DNA of 24,376 nt, from contig DATMNI010000343.1 of the NCBI GenBank assembly GCA_035570275.1, positions 1 through 24,376 of the forward strand. The letters run 5' to 3'. Source of the stretch: DATMNI01 sp035570275. Its GTDB lineage: Bacteria > Acidobacteriota > Terriglobia > Bryobacterales > Bryobacteraceae. Positions 15,449 through 23,900 of the stretch are shown here, piece after piece. The stretch's first letter is position 1, and every line of letters starts with the position of its first letter. Below the pieces are notes generated by a model. It worked only from the letters and a program-made list of their open reading frames with translations, was not told the origin of the DNA and searched no databases. The translations under genes were made by a program, and so were the position numbers.

Positions 15449-15461
15449 TTCGTGGGGCAGG
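15259..15461 (+). repeat. Left copy of a long direct repeat (3' end of the FecR-barrel gene)
   Basis: The last 190 bp of the FecR-barrel gene plus 13 bp past its stop reappear at 19442-19618 in the same orientation. The copies agree at nearly all positions apart from a handful of substitutions, a 25-bp deletion and a 1-bp deletion in the right copy. Homology starts abruptly at GGTGGAAGACTC and runs into the intergenic GTGGGGCAGG motif. The two copies enclose the mcrBC-like and vapBC-like genes. Confidence 0.9.
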
Positions 15462-15492
15462 TTGCTAACCTGCGGCGGATTGGTAATCCGCC
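15457..15492. repeat. Two consecutive 3-nt-loop hairpins between converging genes
   Basis: GCAGGTT-GCT-AACCTGC (15457-15473) is followed directly by GGCGGATT-GGT-AATCCGCC (15474-15492), each a perfect stem. They lie right after the FecR-barrel stop and before the converging McrC gene. There is no T-run, so they are not a classic terminator. Related motifs (GTGGGGCAGG, GGATTGTTAATCC) recur at 19608-19633 and 19723-19740, suggesting a dispersed intergenic palindrome family. Confidence 0.7.
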
Positions 15493-15545
15493 CGCCGCGA
15501 TTTGAAAGCGCAACCTCGCCATTCCAGTATCGCAGGAACACTGTG

Positions 15546-17030
15546 TCAGATTTCTTCGGCACGCGCCTTCTTGCTGAATGGGACAGCAACGATATTGGCC
15601 GCTACACCCATTGGCATAGCGGTTAACCAGACTCGAACACGACGTCCACGGTTTGGTAGTTCGGATTGGTGAAAGATTCGATCGCGTTTTGCCAACGATT
15701 CCCAGGTGCCTTGGGAACACGGGTAGACGAGACAGCACACGACGTCGGTCGTTCGTGCAAGGTTGGCATAGGCCAAGATCTGCAGAAGGTCCGCCCGATG
15801 CTGCTCATGTAAGGCACTGCTCTCGCTTTGCCACCCGCCCTCCTGGAGTTCTTCCCAGTGACGCTTGTACTTCGCGTCAACGATGAATGAGGTCTGGTCT
15901 AACTCCAGGATCATGTCGGGAACGAGTGAGCGCTGCGAACCAACGTATGGTGGGTTCCATGAGATTGGGGCGACAGTCTCTCGTTGGCGCCCGGTCTTCA
16001 GTATTCCGCCCACGCTTCGCGCCACGCAGCGCATGACTGTTTCCACCCAGGCTTCGAAGAACTGCTCCATCGGCATCGTCCACGGTATCCCCTCAAGGTC
16101 GCTCAGACCGGCGAGCCCTCGCTCTTCGACTGTCCAATCGATTGCCTGAAGGCCCTCGATGAAACTGTCATGCCGCAATGGACGTCGCAACCATGTTTCG
16201 ATCTCTCGCACGCCTGGGCGGTGACTGGGGACCGAGTCGACTTTGCGGAGAAGTGATTCCGCCAGAGCGATCAGGCGGTGGACGAATGTTCCCTGCTCGT
16301 GTTGAGTCTCCAGCGACCGCAGCTGTTTTTCTATTGTGAAACGGATGGCCCCTTTGAGCTGCCGATCATCACGGAGGTCGGGGAACGTGCACGGGATCGA
16401 CAGGAAAGCGCCTCGCGGCAACTGGCATGTCACATATTGAGTCCAGTCAATAGTGCCCTTCGGAGCGGATCGTAATTCCGTCGTGAGTTCAAATCGACGA
16501 TCCAGTCGATCGAGCAGCACCTTTAGTCGTGCTAACACCATGAAGGAAAGCACCCAGGGCGGTACTCGCCGCTCGGAGCGTTTGAGGAGAGGCAGTCGGA
16601 GAGGCGTGGGACTGATCAGCCATCCCATTTCTGCGAGCATTGGACCAATTCCCGCCCATGGGAATCGCGGCTGGACGACAAGGCCAAAGTCAGGCCTGGC
16701 GGTTAGAGGCGAGACGAGGGGAACAGCGCCAATGGCACCACCCGAGCAGATGTGCAGCAGGACGTCGCAACCGTCGTAATCCCGCTGGATTGCGACATCG
16801 AGGAGTTGGAATAAAGGCGCGTTTTGTGTGATGAACTGATCGGCTAGCCGGGCGGCTTGGGCTCCCGGGTCCGCAGATGCTTTACTCCCGAACAGTTCGA
16901 TTGCGGACCTTGTGAGGCGTGAGTGGTCACGAAGCTCCAGGCAGATGTCGTCTGTTTGTTCCACTCGCTTGAGAGGCGTGCGGCTGATGGAACGGTGATG
17001 AATCGCTGGGCGCCTCACTCTGGGCATCAA
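15546..17030 (-). CDS. mcrC: McrC-type nuclease subunit of a modification-dependent restriction system
   Basis: This 494-residue protein belongs to the McrBC 5-methylcytosine restriction component McrC family. The C-terminal half carries the PD-(D/E)xK nuclease core: Pro371-Asp372 in LVPDMILEL, then Asp385-Ala-Lys387 in FIVDAKYK, followed by a helix with DLLQILAYANL. The N-terminal half is the family's structural domain (GTIDWTQYV near residue 192 is a typical family motif). In known systems McrC provides the DNA-cutting subunit and binds the McrB GTPase ring. Its start overlaps the stop of the McrB gene by 4 bp, showing translational coupling. Codon use is visibly less GC-biased than in the FecR operon next door. 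Confidence 0.88.
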   Translation of the reverse strand: MMPRVRRPAIHHRSISRTPLKRVEQTDDICLELRDHSRLTRSAIELFGSKASADPGAQAARLADQFITQNAPLFQLLDVAIQRDYDGCDVLLHICSGGAIGAVPLVSPLTARPDFGLVVQPRFPWAGIGPMLAEMGWLISPTPLRLPLLKRSERRVPPWVLSFMVLARLKVLLDRLDRRFELTTELRSAPKGTIDWTQYVTCQLPRGAFLSIPCTFPDLRDDRQLKGAIRFTIEKQLRSLETQHEQGTFVHRLIALAESLLRKVDSVPSHRPGVREIETWLRRPLRHDSFIEGLQAIDWTVEERGLAGLSDLEGIPWTMPMEQFFEAWVETVMRCVARSVGGILKTGRQRETVAPISWNPPYVGSQRSLVPDMILELDQTSFIVDAKYKRHWEELQEGGWQSESSALHEQHRADLLQILAYANLARTTDVVCCLVYPCSQGTWESLAKRDRIFHQSELPNRGRRVRVWLTAMPMGVAANIVAVPFSKKARAEEI

Positions 17031-18568
17031 AGGCTCTCAAGCCATTGCACGTAGGCGCGAATCGACTCTGCGAATCCGCTTACGTAACCCTGCGCCAAAT
17101 ATTCGCTTAACAGCGGCAAGAGACTCGTCTTCAGGTTCCTTCTGGCAGACTTCTCGTCCGCAGCCAAAAAATAGGAATGGCCCGGCACGAGCGCAAGGGC
17201 TTCGTCGGGTGCGTGTTCGATGAAGATCGACGTGAGGTCTCGAAACGCGTTTTGGCTGAACTCGCAAGCGTGCTCTTCGACTACCTTCAGGCTCGGCCAG
17301 AGTGATAGGAAAGCGAATCGGCGACGAACCGCTACATCGAGGATTGCAATACTGCGGTCGGCGCTGTTCATCGTGCCCAACACATGAAGGTTATTCGGAA
17401 TTTTCAGTCTGCGCAAGAACGGAGGCCCGAAATCATAGGCTAGGCTGATCTCACGTGGAGACTCTGGGTCTGGTTCGAATAAATAGATCGCCTCACCGAG
17501 GACCTTCCCAAGATCAGCCCGATTGATTTCGTCGATGTGGAGCAAGTAGTTCCGATTCGGGTTCTGCACGGCTTGAACCGCAGCCTCTATCAGAAATCCC
17601 GGTTTCGGGGCGAACCGAAATCCCAGCGACCCACTCTCGTTGCTACTCTCCTCCAGTGGCGCTAAACCGCCGACGAAGGTCTCATAGGTGGTATTGGGGT
17701 GGAACTGAATCGTCTGGCCCGCCCCGCCATATTCTCCGGCGAGCAACTGTCGCGCCATGCGGGTCTTCCCAGTGCCGGGCGGGCCTTGGATGATGACGAA
17801 CCTACGCGTCTTCAGTAGCTGGACTACATCATCCTGGCTGGTGAGCGGCATCAGGAATGAGAACCAACTGTCTTTCACTTCCGCGGCGTTGGCCTGAAAT
17901 TCCTTGAGTGCTACATAGCCACGCTCTTCGAACATCACATCAAGCATGGCCGCGAGTGCAGCGACAGTGCCAGCCCGATCTCCAGATGGCCGGAAGATAG
18001 CATAGAGCACCTTGCCGTACTTTTCGAAAGCACGCTCGTATGAAGACCAGACTCGCTGGATCGTCTCCGGCACGCTGATGTCCACGCGTGTCGGGTCCTG
18101 CTTTGCCCACGCGACCTGCTCACCGCAACCAAATCGATGATTCAGCCCAGTACAAATCGCCTGCATCTTCCTTGCATGGCCGGGCCGCCCAAGGATTCTT
18201 TCGTCGGGCGCAAGCCCCTGAGTCCCGATTACCATCCCGATCATGCACGGCGATCCTTCTACAGGAAAGATCACGAAGCTCATGCCGCCATATGAGCCCG
18301 CATCGGCATTCGATGGGTCAATGTAGGCCGCATACGGGATGCCTTTTTCATTTCCTTTCATGTCGGGCGCGCGGAGCGCCACGGACTTCTCCGCTTTCTT
18401 GGCGTAGCGTGTGCCGAAGAGTGCGGCTAGTGCTTTTTCATTACGGTCTTTCCAAGAATCGAGCGTCGTCGAGTGAATGAGGTCTACTGAGGAGATCGAA
18501 TGGTGATGCCACGGCCATGCTCCGAGTTTCTGTTCAGCGCCAATGCGCCAAGTGTCAAGTACCAGCAT
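17027..18568 (-). CDS. mcrB: McrB-type AAA+ NTPase with an N-terminal recognition domain
   Basis: This is a 513-residue protein. The C-terminal AAA+ module has Walker A GPPGTGKT (262-269), Walker B LLHIDEINRADLGKVLGE (342-359) and the McrB signature GTMNSADRS (398-406), which marks the GTP-using McrB branch, followed by RRRFAF. Residues about 25-235 form a separate N-terminal domain. Its segment IPYAAYIDP...FVIFP..G resembles MrcB/DUF3578-type N-terminal domains but is not a confident match. In McrBC systems this part recognises the modified base. ATG 18568 has no clear Shine-Dalgarno, so the start may differ slightly. It is the first gene of the mcrBC unit and lies downstream of the VapBC pair on the same strand. 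Confidence 0.88.
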   Translation of the reverse strand: MLVLDTWRIGAEQKLGAWPWHHHSISSVDLIHSTTLDSWKDRNEKALAALFGTRYAKKAEKSVALRAPDMKGNEKGIPYAAYIDPSNADAGSYGGMSFVIFPVEGSPCMIGMVIGTQGLAPDERILGRPGHARKMQAICTGLNHRFGCGEQVAWAKQDPTRVDISVPETIQRVWSSYERAFEKYGKVLYAIFRPSGDRAGTVAALAAMLDVMFEERGYVALKEFQANAAEVKDSWFSFLMPLTSQDDVVQLLKTRRFVIIQGPPGTGKTRMARQLLAGEYGGAGQTIQFHPNTTYETFVGGLAPLEESSNESGSLGFRFAPKPGFLIEAAVQAVQNPNRNYLLHIDEINRADLGKVLGEAIYLFEPDPESPREISLAYDFGPPFLRRLKIPNNLHVLGTMNSADRSIAILDVAVRRRFAFLSLWPSLKVVEEHACEFSQNAFRDLTSIFIEHAPDEALALVPGHSYFLAADEKSARRNLKTSLLPLLSEYLAQGYVSGFAESIRAYVQWLESL

Positions 18569-18789
18569 ATGATTTTGTTCGCACTGCTATCCAATCGTTG
18601 TTGGGTGCAGGTGCCGCAATCAAAAGCCCGCCCTCCGCCCTTGGGCAGGATTACGACCGGTCTTGAAGTGGTGCGGTGTAGCACAAAAGTCCCTGCACTG
18701 CCGGGCGGACCACGTCAGGAGCTTCCGCTGAGTAAGAGGCAATTCACACCCTCCCTGGCTGGGATCTTCGCGTCGAATGTCACCCAACG

Positions 18790-19140
18790 TCAATCCGCAA
18801 CATGAGCGAAGGCGCAGAGGTAGGCGTCGGTCCACAGGTTAGGCGAACTCAACGGGCCCTCGGTGAACGCCTGCCGTGTTTCGGGGAGTTCGCTCGGCTC
18901 TGCCGAGTAGCCGATTCGCCGGTCCAATCTCAGGACGCGATATGCCTGCCACGCCTCGTCGGGCTTCATGACCTCTTCTTGCATGACGTGCTTGTTCGTC
19001 AACAGCCGCAGAAAGCCCAACTGGGTAAGGCGGCAGAACGCGAGCTTTTCGTCCTGAAGATTGCTGAACCATTGCCGTGCCACTCGATGATGGGTGTGTC
19101 GTTCCGCGGCCAGGGCAATCCGGACGTTGACGTCAAGCAA
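18790..19140 (-). CDS. VapC-like PIN toxin, interrupted by an in-frame TGA
   Basis: The readable part is 116 residues: LDVNVRIAL with Asp3, then CRLTQLGFLRLLTN and WTDAYLCAFAHVAD with Asp105. VapC proteins end with a strand of the type 'VTFD' carrying the last acidic residue. Here a TGA (18792-18790) comes first, and the same frame then continues RWVTFDAKIPARE to a second stop at 18717-18715. Reading through would give 141 residues, a normal VapC length. The gene therefore looks inactivated by one nonsense change. The TTG start (19140) is the first codon after an upstream in-frame stop and overlaps the antitoxin by 8 bp. PIN toxins of this type cut RNA. Confidence 0.8.
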   Translation of the reverse strand: MLDVNVRIALAAERHTHHRVARQWFSNLQDEKLAFCRLTQLGFLRLLTNKHVMQEEVMKPDEAWQAYRVLRLDRRIGYSAEPSELPETRQAFTEGPLSSPNLWTDAYLCAFAHVAD

Positions 19141-19375
19141 TTAGGTCATCAAAGTCGAAATGAGACAGGTCTAGCGATCCAGGCCGCCTTGAGTGGATTA
19201 CCGGCAACTCTACCTCGCGATCGCCGTAGGAGCCGGAAGTGCCTGACCCAAGGTTGCCTTGGACTTCTTTTTGTACGGCTTCGACGATCAACTGCTCCAC
19301 CGTAGCTCCGCGTGAGGCCGCCAGTGCTTCACTCTTTTGGTAAAGGGAATCGGGAAGATTCACCGTGGTTTGCAT
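19133..19375 (-). CDS. VapB-like ribbon-helix-helix antitoxin
   Basis: This 80-residue protein begins MQTTVNLPDSLYQKSEALAA, a typical ribbon-helix-helix DNA-binding start (strand TTVNLP, then two helices to about residue 40). An acidic tail ends LDLSHFDFDDLIA and would wrap the toxin. It overlaps the PIN gene by 8 bp. It is likely to repress its own promoter in the 65 bp between its start and the FecR-barrel fragment; a small dyad (GGCGG-T-CCGCC, 19423-19433) is a candidate operator. Confidence 0.82.
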   Translation of the reverse strand: MQTTVNLPDSLYQKSEALAASRGATVEQLIVEAVQKEVQGNLGSGTSGSYGDREVELPVIHSRRPGSLDLSHFDFDDLIA

Positions 19376-19441
19376 AAACGTCCGCTTCGTTCATTCTCCC
19401 ATCCAAGCAGGCGGCTCGGATAGGCGGTCCGCCGTGGAGCC

Positions 19442-19618
19442 GGTGGAAGACTCGTTTTTCCCGGCAAATCCGATGGCCTGGCAGACTGCCAGCCGTTTCT
19501 CCGATTTCGGCGCCGGCCGGCGCTTCACCCGCGACCTTTTCGCGGCGCCACCAGCCCGACCCATACCTTGATGGTGAGGTATACGTTCCGGCTGCGGCGG
19601 GAGTAGGCGTGGGGCAGG
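19442..19618 (+). pseudogene. Truncated second copy of the FecR-barrel gene 3' end
   Basis: The sequence matches 15259-15461 from GGTGGAAGACTC through the stop codon and into the following GTGGGGCAGG. Differences are a 25-bp deletion after the 'GACCTTTTCGC' stretch, a 1-bp deletion just after the stop, and a handful of substitutions. The 25-bp deletion breaks the frame. The piece has no start and no N-terminal part, so it is a dead fragment marking the right border of the mcrBC/vapBC block. Confidence 0.9.
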
Positions 19619-19647
19619 CTGGATTGTTAATCCGCCTGCGTGAGGCA

Positions 19648-19686
19648 GGTTACCCTGGTTGGTTACCCTGGTTGGTTACCCTGGGT
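19648..19686. repeat. 13-bp tandem repeat, intergenic
   Basis: Three units of GGTTACCCTGGTT (19648, 19661, 19674; the last differs at one base). This is the only tandem array in the window with a period that is not a multiple of three, and the only one outside a gene. It is built from the GGTTACC core of the local GTGGGGCAGG palindrome family. Confidence 0.8.
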
Positions 19687-19771
19687 CCGGCGGATCTAGA
19701 GGCCTGCTGGACCCTTCAAACTGTGTGGGGCAGGTAATCCTGGTTTGAGCGGGACTTTGGAGAAAACGAGA

Positions 19772-20458
19772 ATGTTCGAACGATATTCCGAGAAAGCACG
19801 GCGCGTGATCTTTTTCGCCCGCTATGAGGCCAGCCTGTTTGGGGCGCCTTACATAGAACCCGAACACCTGCTGCTGGGTATTGTCCGCGAGGACAAAGCG
19901 TTGGCTTTTCAGTTTCTGTCATCCCACGCCGCCTCCGAGGCGATACGGGAGAAAATTGAGGCCCGAACCACGAAGCGCGAGAGGGTGTCCACTTCGGTAG
20001 ACATTCCGCTGAACGCGGATTCCAAGAGCGTGCTGGCTTACGCTGCCGAAGAGGCGCCAGCCTCAAAGGAGATCGGCACCGCGCATCTGCTGCTTGGTAT
20101 CTTGCGCCTCGAAACCAGTTTCGCCGTGGAGATCCTCCATGGCTATGGGCTGTCTCTTGACACCGTTCGGCAGGAATTGCAGGGAACTGCGCCAATTGGC
20201 AGCGTCAAACGGGCTCATGCAAAACCCACGGCATGCCGCGACTGCAAGCACCTGATCGTTGATGGGAAGAGCACGATTGAGCGGATGAACCTTTATTGTG
20301 GAGCCTCTCCGAAGGAGCCGGTCTTCGATGCCTATACGGGCGAACTGAAGGAAGGCGATCCTGGGAGCCCGCCTTCGGAGCGTTTTCGGCATTGCGTGAT
20401 GGTCAATTTCGGGGAATGCCGGCTCTTTGAAGCAAAGGAAGGGCTGGACCAGGTTTGA
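19772..20458 (+). CDS. Stand-alone Clp N-domain protein with a Cys-rich tail
   Basis: This 228-residue protein has two Clp N-terminal repeats (residues 1-70, MFERYSEKARRVIFFARYEA and EPEHLLLGIVRED; and 80-140, GTAHLLLGILRLE), as at the front of ClpC/ClpA ATPases. No AAA+ module follows. Instead residues 150-222 carry Cys155, Cys158, Cys176, Cys208 and Cys216 in a zinc-ribbon-like spacing (ACRDCKH, NLYCGAS, RHCVMVNFGECRLF). ATG 19772 is chosen because it begins the Clp repeat exactly; TTG 19745 would add nine residues. Clp N-domains bind substrates or adaptors, so this may be an adaptor or decoy for a Clp protease, with the Cys part sensing metal or redox state. That role is inferred. Confidence 0.82.
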   Translation: MFERYSEKARRVIFFARYEASLFGAPYIEPEHLLLGIVREDKALAFQFLSSHAASEAIREKIEARTTKRERVSTSVDIPLNADSKSVLAYAAEEAPASKEIGTAHLLLGILRLETSFAVEILHGYGLSLDTVRQELQGTAPIGSVKRAHAKPTACRDCKHLIVDGKSTIERMNLYCGASPKEPVFDAYTGELKEGDPGSPPSERFRHCVMVNFGECRLFEAKEGLDQV

Positions 20459-20646
20459 AATCCAGATCATGTCGAGCGTGTTCGATTTGTCCTGCCCCTC
20501 CTGTGATCTCGCCGGAAGAAGGCACAGGACCGAACAAAAGATGGCGTTGACTGAGGTCCGTTTGCCGCTGCTCAAGTCGACTCCCCCCATCGGTTGACAT
20601 CTCTTTTGGCGTGTGTCAGTGTGTGAGGAATTGCGGAGGGTGTTAC

Positions 20647-20790
20647 ATGAATAAGGGTTCCACGCCAGGTCTGATTGAATCGCTTTTTCTCCGCAGCTTG
20701 CTGGTCCTCACGCTCGCGCAGATAGTACTTTGCGTGTCCTGCAGCGTCGTAGTCGCCCGGATGCCCCGGCGCATCGCCGGCCAGATCTGA
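20647..20790 (+). CDS. Candidate 47-residue membrane peptide
   Basis: ATG 20647 has a strong Shine-Dalgarno (GGAGGG, 20635-20640) at six bases. The short product has one hydrophobic segment (FLRSLLVLTLAQIVLCVSCSVVVA) ending in an Arg-Met-Pro-Arg-Arg stop-transfer-like flank. A TTGACA hexamer at 20594 could be a -35, but the matching -10 is poor. A minus-strand frame (20572-20814, TTG start) overlaps it, is hydrophilic and cannot be excluded. The gene ends 126 bp before the large lipoprotein. Confidence 0.35.
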   Translation: MNKGSTPGLIESLFLRSLLVLTLAQIVLCVSCSVVVARMPRRIAGQI

Positions 20791-20915
20791 CAAGGCACGG
20801 TTTGTGGTAAACAATGCTGTGAGATATTCCGAAGAGGGGAATGCAAAGGCCCAATGTACGGCGTGACCGGCCCGCGCCAGACCGGTCGCGACAGATCTGG
20901 CATCGGAAGCCGATT

Positions 20916-23900
20916 ATGAAACGAAATCCATACTGTGTAATCGCCTTAATTTTCCTGGTTGGTTGCGGCAAGAAATACGCCGACCAGCCGCCGCGCTCGC
21001 CGGAAGAGTCTCTGAAAAGCATTCAGATCAACCCTGATTTCAAAGTCGATCTTTTTGCGAACGAGCCAATGGTATATGACCCGGTCGAGATGGTCTTCGA
21101 TGAAAACGGGCGCATATTCGTCGCCGAAATGCTGGATTATCCCGAGGACCCTCCTCAGGGGAAGCCGCCGCTCTCCCGAATTGTCATGCTGGAAGACACA
21201 GACGGGGACGGCAAGATCGACCGCCGCACCGTGTTCGCCGATCACGTGCTCGCGGTTACCGGCTTGATGCCGTGGAAGGGCGGACTGATCGTCACCGCCA
21301 CTCGCGACATTCTCTGGTTGAAGGACAGCAAGGGTGACGGTGTAGCCGACGTGCGCAAGGTGCTCTACACCGGTTTCTTCACCGGAGCGGCGGAGCGCCG
21401 CATTGCCAACCCGCGGTTGAACCTGGACAATTGGATCTATTGCAATTCTGGTGCGCAAGGTCCGATTACATCCCCTGAACATCCGGATCGGCCGCCGGTC
21501 CTGGTGCGCGCCGCCGATTTTCGTTTTCGCGTGGACCGGGATATCGCGGAGCCTGCGTCCGGGCCCACGCAGTTCGGACAGGCGGTCGACGATTGGGGCA
21601 ACCGGTTCATCACCGAGAACACAGTTCACATACGCCAGGTGGTGCTGCCCATGCACTACCTGGTCAAAGCTCCCACGCTGGTGGTTGGCGCGGAAGCGCA
21701 GGACATCTCCGACCACGGCCGCCCCTCGGCGCAAATGTTTCCGCTGACCAAGCCGCAGGCATGGCGCGCCAAGCGCAGCCAGGTCCGGCAGGAACGCTTT
21801 GACGAACAAAACCCGCAGAATAAGGGGGGAGGCCAAAAGGGCCTGCTGGCGCCCAGCGGCTATTTCACGGCGGCGTCCGGGGGCACGGTCTACAACGGCG
21901 ATGTCTTTCCCAACGCGTATTGGGGCAATATCTTCACCGGCGACGTATCCGGAAACCTGGTGCATCGGGACGTACTGGAGCGGGACGGAGTCAACTTCAT
22001 CGCGCATCGCGGCGAGCAGGGCAAAGAGTTCCTGGCCTCGACCGACATGTGGTTCCGGCCCACTAACTTCGTTACCGGACCCGACGGCAATTTATACTTC
22101 ACCGACATGCACCGCGAAACCATCGAGCAACCGGAGTCCATTCCGGCGGAGTTAAAGAGCAACATCGATTTCATGTCCGGATCGGACAAGGGCCGCATTT
22201 TCCGTATTTCGCCGGTGCATCCATTACGGCAGCGCGATCTGAAACCGAAGCTCGGAAAAGCCAGCAGCGCGGAGCTGGTGGAACTATTGGCCGGCACCAG
22301 CGGCTGGCACCGCCAGACGGCGCATCGGCTTCTCCTCGAGCGGCAAGACCGGTCGGTGGTTCCGCAACTGCGTGAAATGGCGATGACGAATGCCGATCCC
22401 GTGGCGCGCGTGAACGCCTTCTGGGTGCTGGAATCCCTGTCGGCGCTGGACGATCCATTGCTGCTGCACGCGCTGCACGACGCCCATCCCGGGGTGCGTG
22501 AACACGCATTGCGGATGGCGGAGCCGTTTCTGGGCAAATCGCCCGCCGTCACCAACGCGGCTCTGGGAATGATCAGGGATCCGGACGCACGCGTGGAGTT
22601 CCAACTGGCGCTCTCTCTAGGAGAATTCCAAGATCCGCGGACCCTGCCGGCGCTGGCGGAAATCATCGGCTCGCACCAAGAGGACCGCTGGTTTCGTCTG
22701 GCGGTACTCAGCTCCGCTTCCAACCGGGCCGCGGAGATGTTTGAAACCATGGTGGGCCGCCACCAGGACTTCGGCACGGGCGAAATTCTCGACCAGTTGG
22801 CTTCTCTCATCGGGATCAAGCACGACCCTAACGAAGTGGCGCGATTCCTGGCGAGTCTAGGCCATGCCAAGACTCCGGAAGCGGGCCTGGCGGGCCTGGC
22901 GCGCGGCATGAGCGTTGCAGGCGTAAGCGAGTTGCGGGTCCCTGGGGCGGACGCGACTCTCAACGGCTACCTGCAAAGCGGCTCCGAAGCGGTGCAAACG
23001 GCCGCGTGGGAAGTGGCGCGTCACCTGGAACTGAACGCCCTGGTGGACCGGGCGGCACGCGACGCCGTTTCCGACAAGCTGCCGGTGAAGACGCGGCTTA
23101 CAGCCATTCTGGCTCTGCGAGGCGGGCGGTACAGCGCGGTGAACCTGGTCTTGCGCCGCATCCTGGACTCGCACCAGGAATCCAGTATTCAAGCGGCTGC
23201 CATCAAGTCTCTGGCTGCCTTCGACGATCCCAAGATTGGTACCACGCTGCTGGCGGATTGGAAGAGTTATGGACCGGAGGCGCGCACGCAGGTGGTGGCG
23301 GCCTTGCTCCAGCAGCGCGATCGCATCCCCATCCTGCTGACCGCGCTGGAAAAAGGGCAGATCGAAATCGCCAGCATTGAAATCGTCGCGCGCACGCGGT
23401 TGATGGAGGACGGCAACTCCGCGATTGCGAGCCGCGCCAAGGCGATTTTTCAAAATCAGAACAGCGACCGCGCCAAGGTTGTGGCCGAATTCCATGATGC
23501 GCTGAAGCTCAATGGAGACACCGGCCGCGGCAAGAAGCTGTTCGAAGACAACTGCGCCAAGTGTCATATGCCGCGCCGGGACAGGGCCCGGGTGGGTCCG
23601 GACCTTTCGAGTATCAACATGAAAACCAAGGAAGAGCTGCTCACCTCGATTCTGAATCCAAGCTATGCAATCGATCCCCGATTCACGTATTACATGGTGA
23701 CCACCAAGGACGGGCGCCTGTACGACGGCGTGATTTCCAACGAGACTCCCGGCATGATCACGCTGCGCGGAGGATCCGACGAAGGGGATGAAACGATTCT
23801 GCGCACCAGCATCGCACAAATGCGCGCCTCCAGCCTCTCTCTGATGCCGGATGGTCTGGAGAAGGGGTTGGGCCGCCAGGGCTTGGCCGATGTGATCGCC

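Noticed and set aside
19365..19571. 68-codon plus-strand frame covering the FecR-barrel fragment
   Set aside because: It joins antisense sequence of the antitoxin start to the duplicated fragment and is broken by the 25-bp deletion; it is a by-product of the duplication, not a gene.
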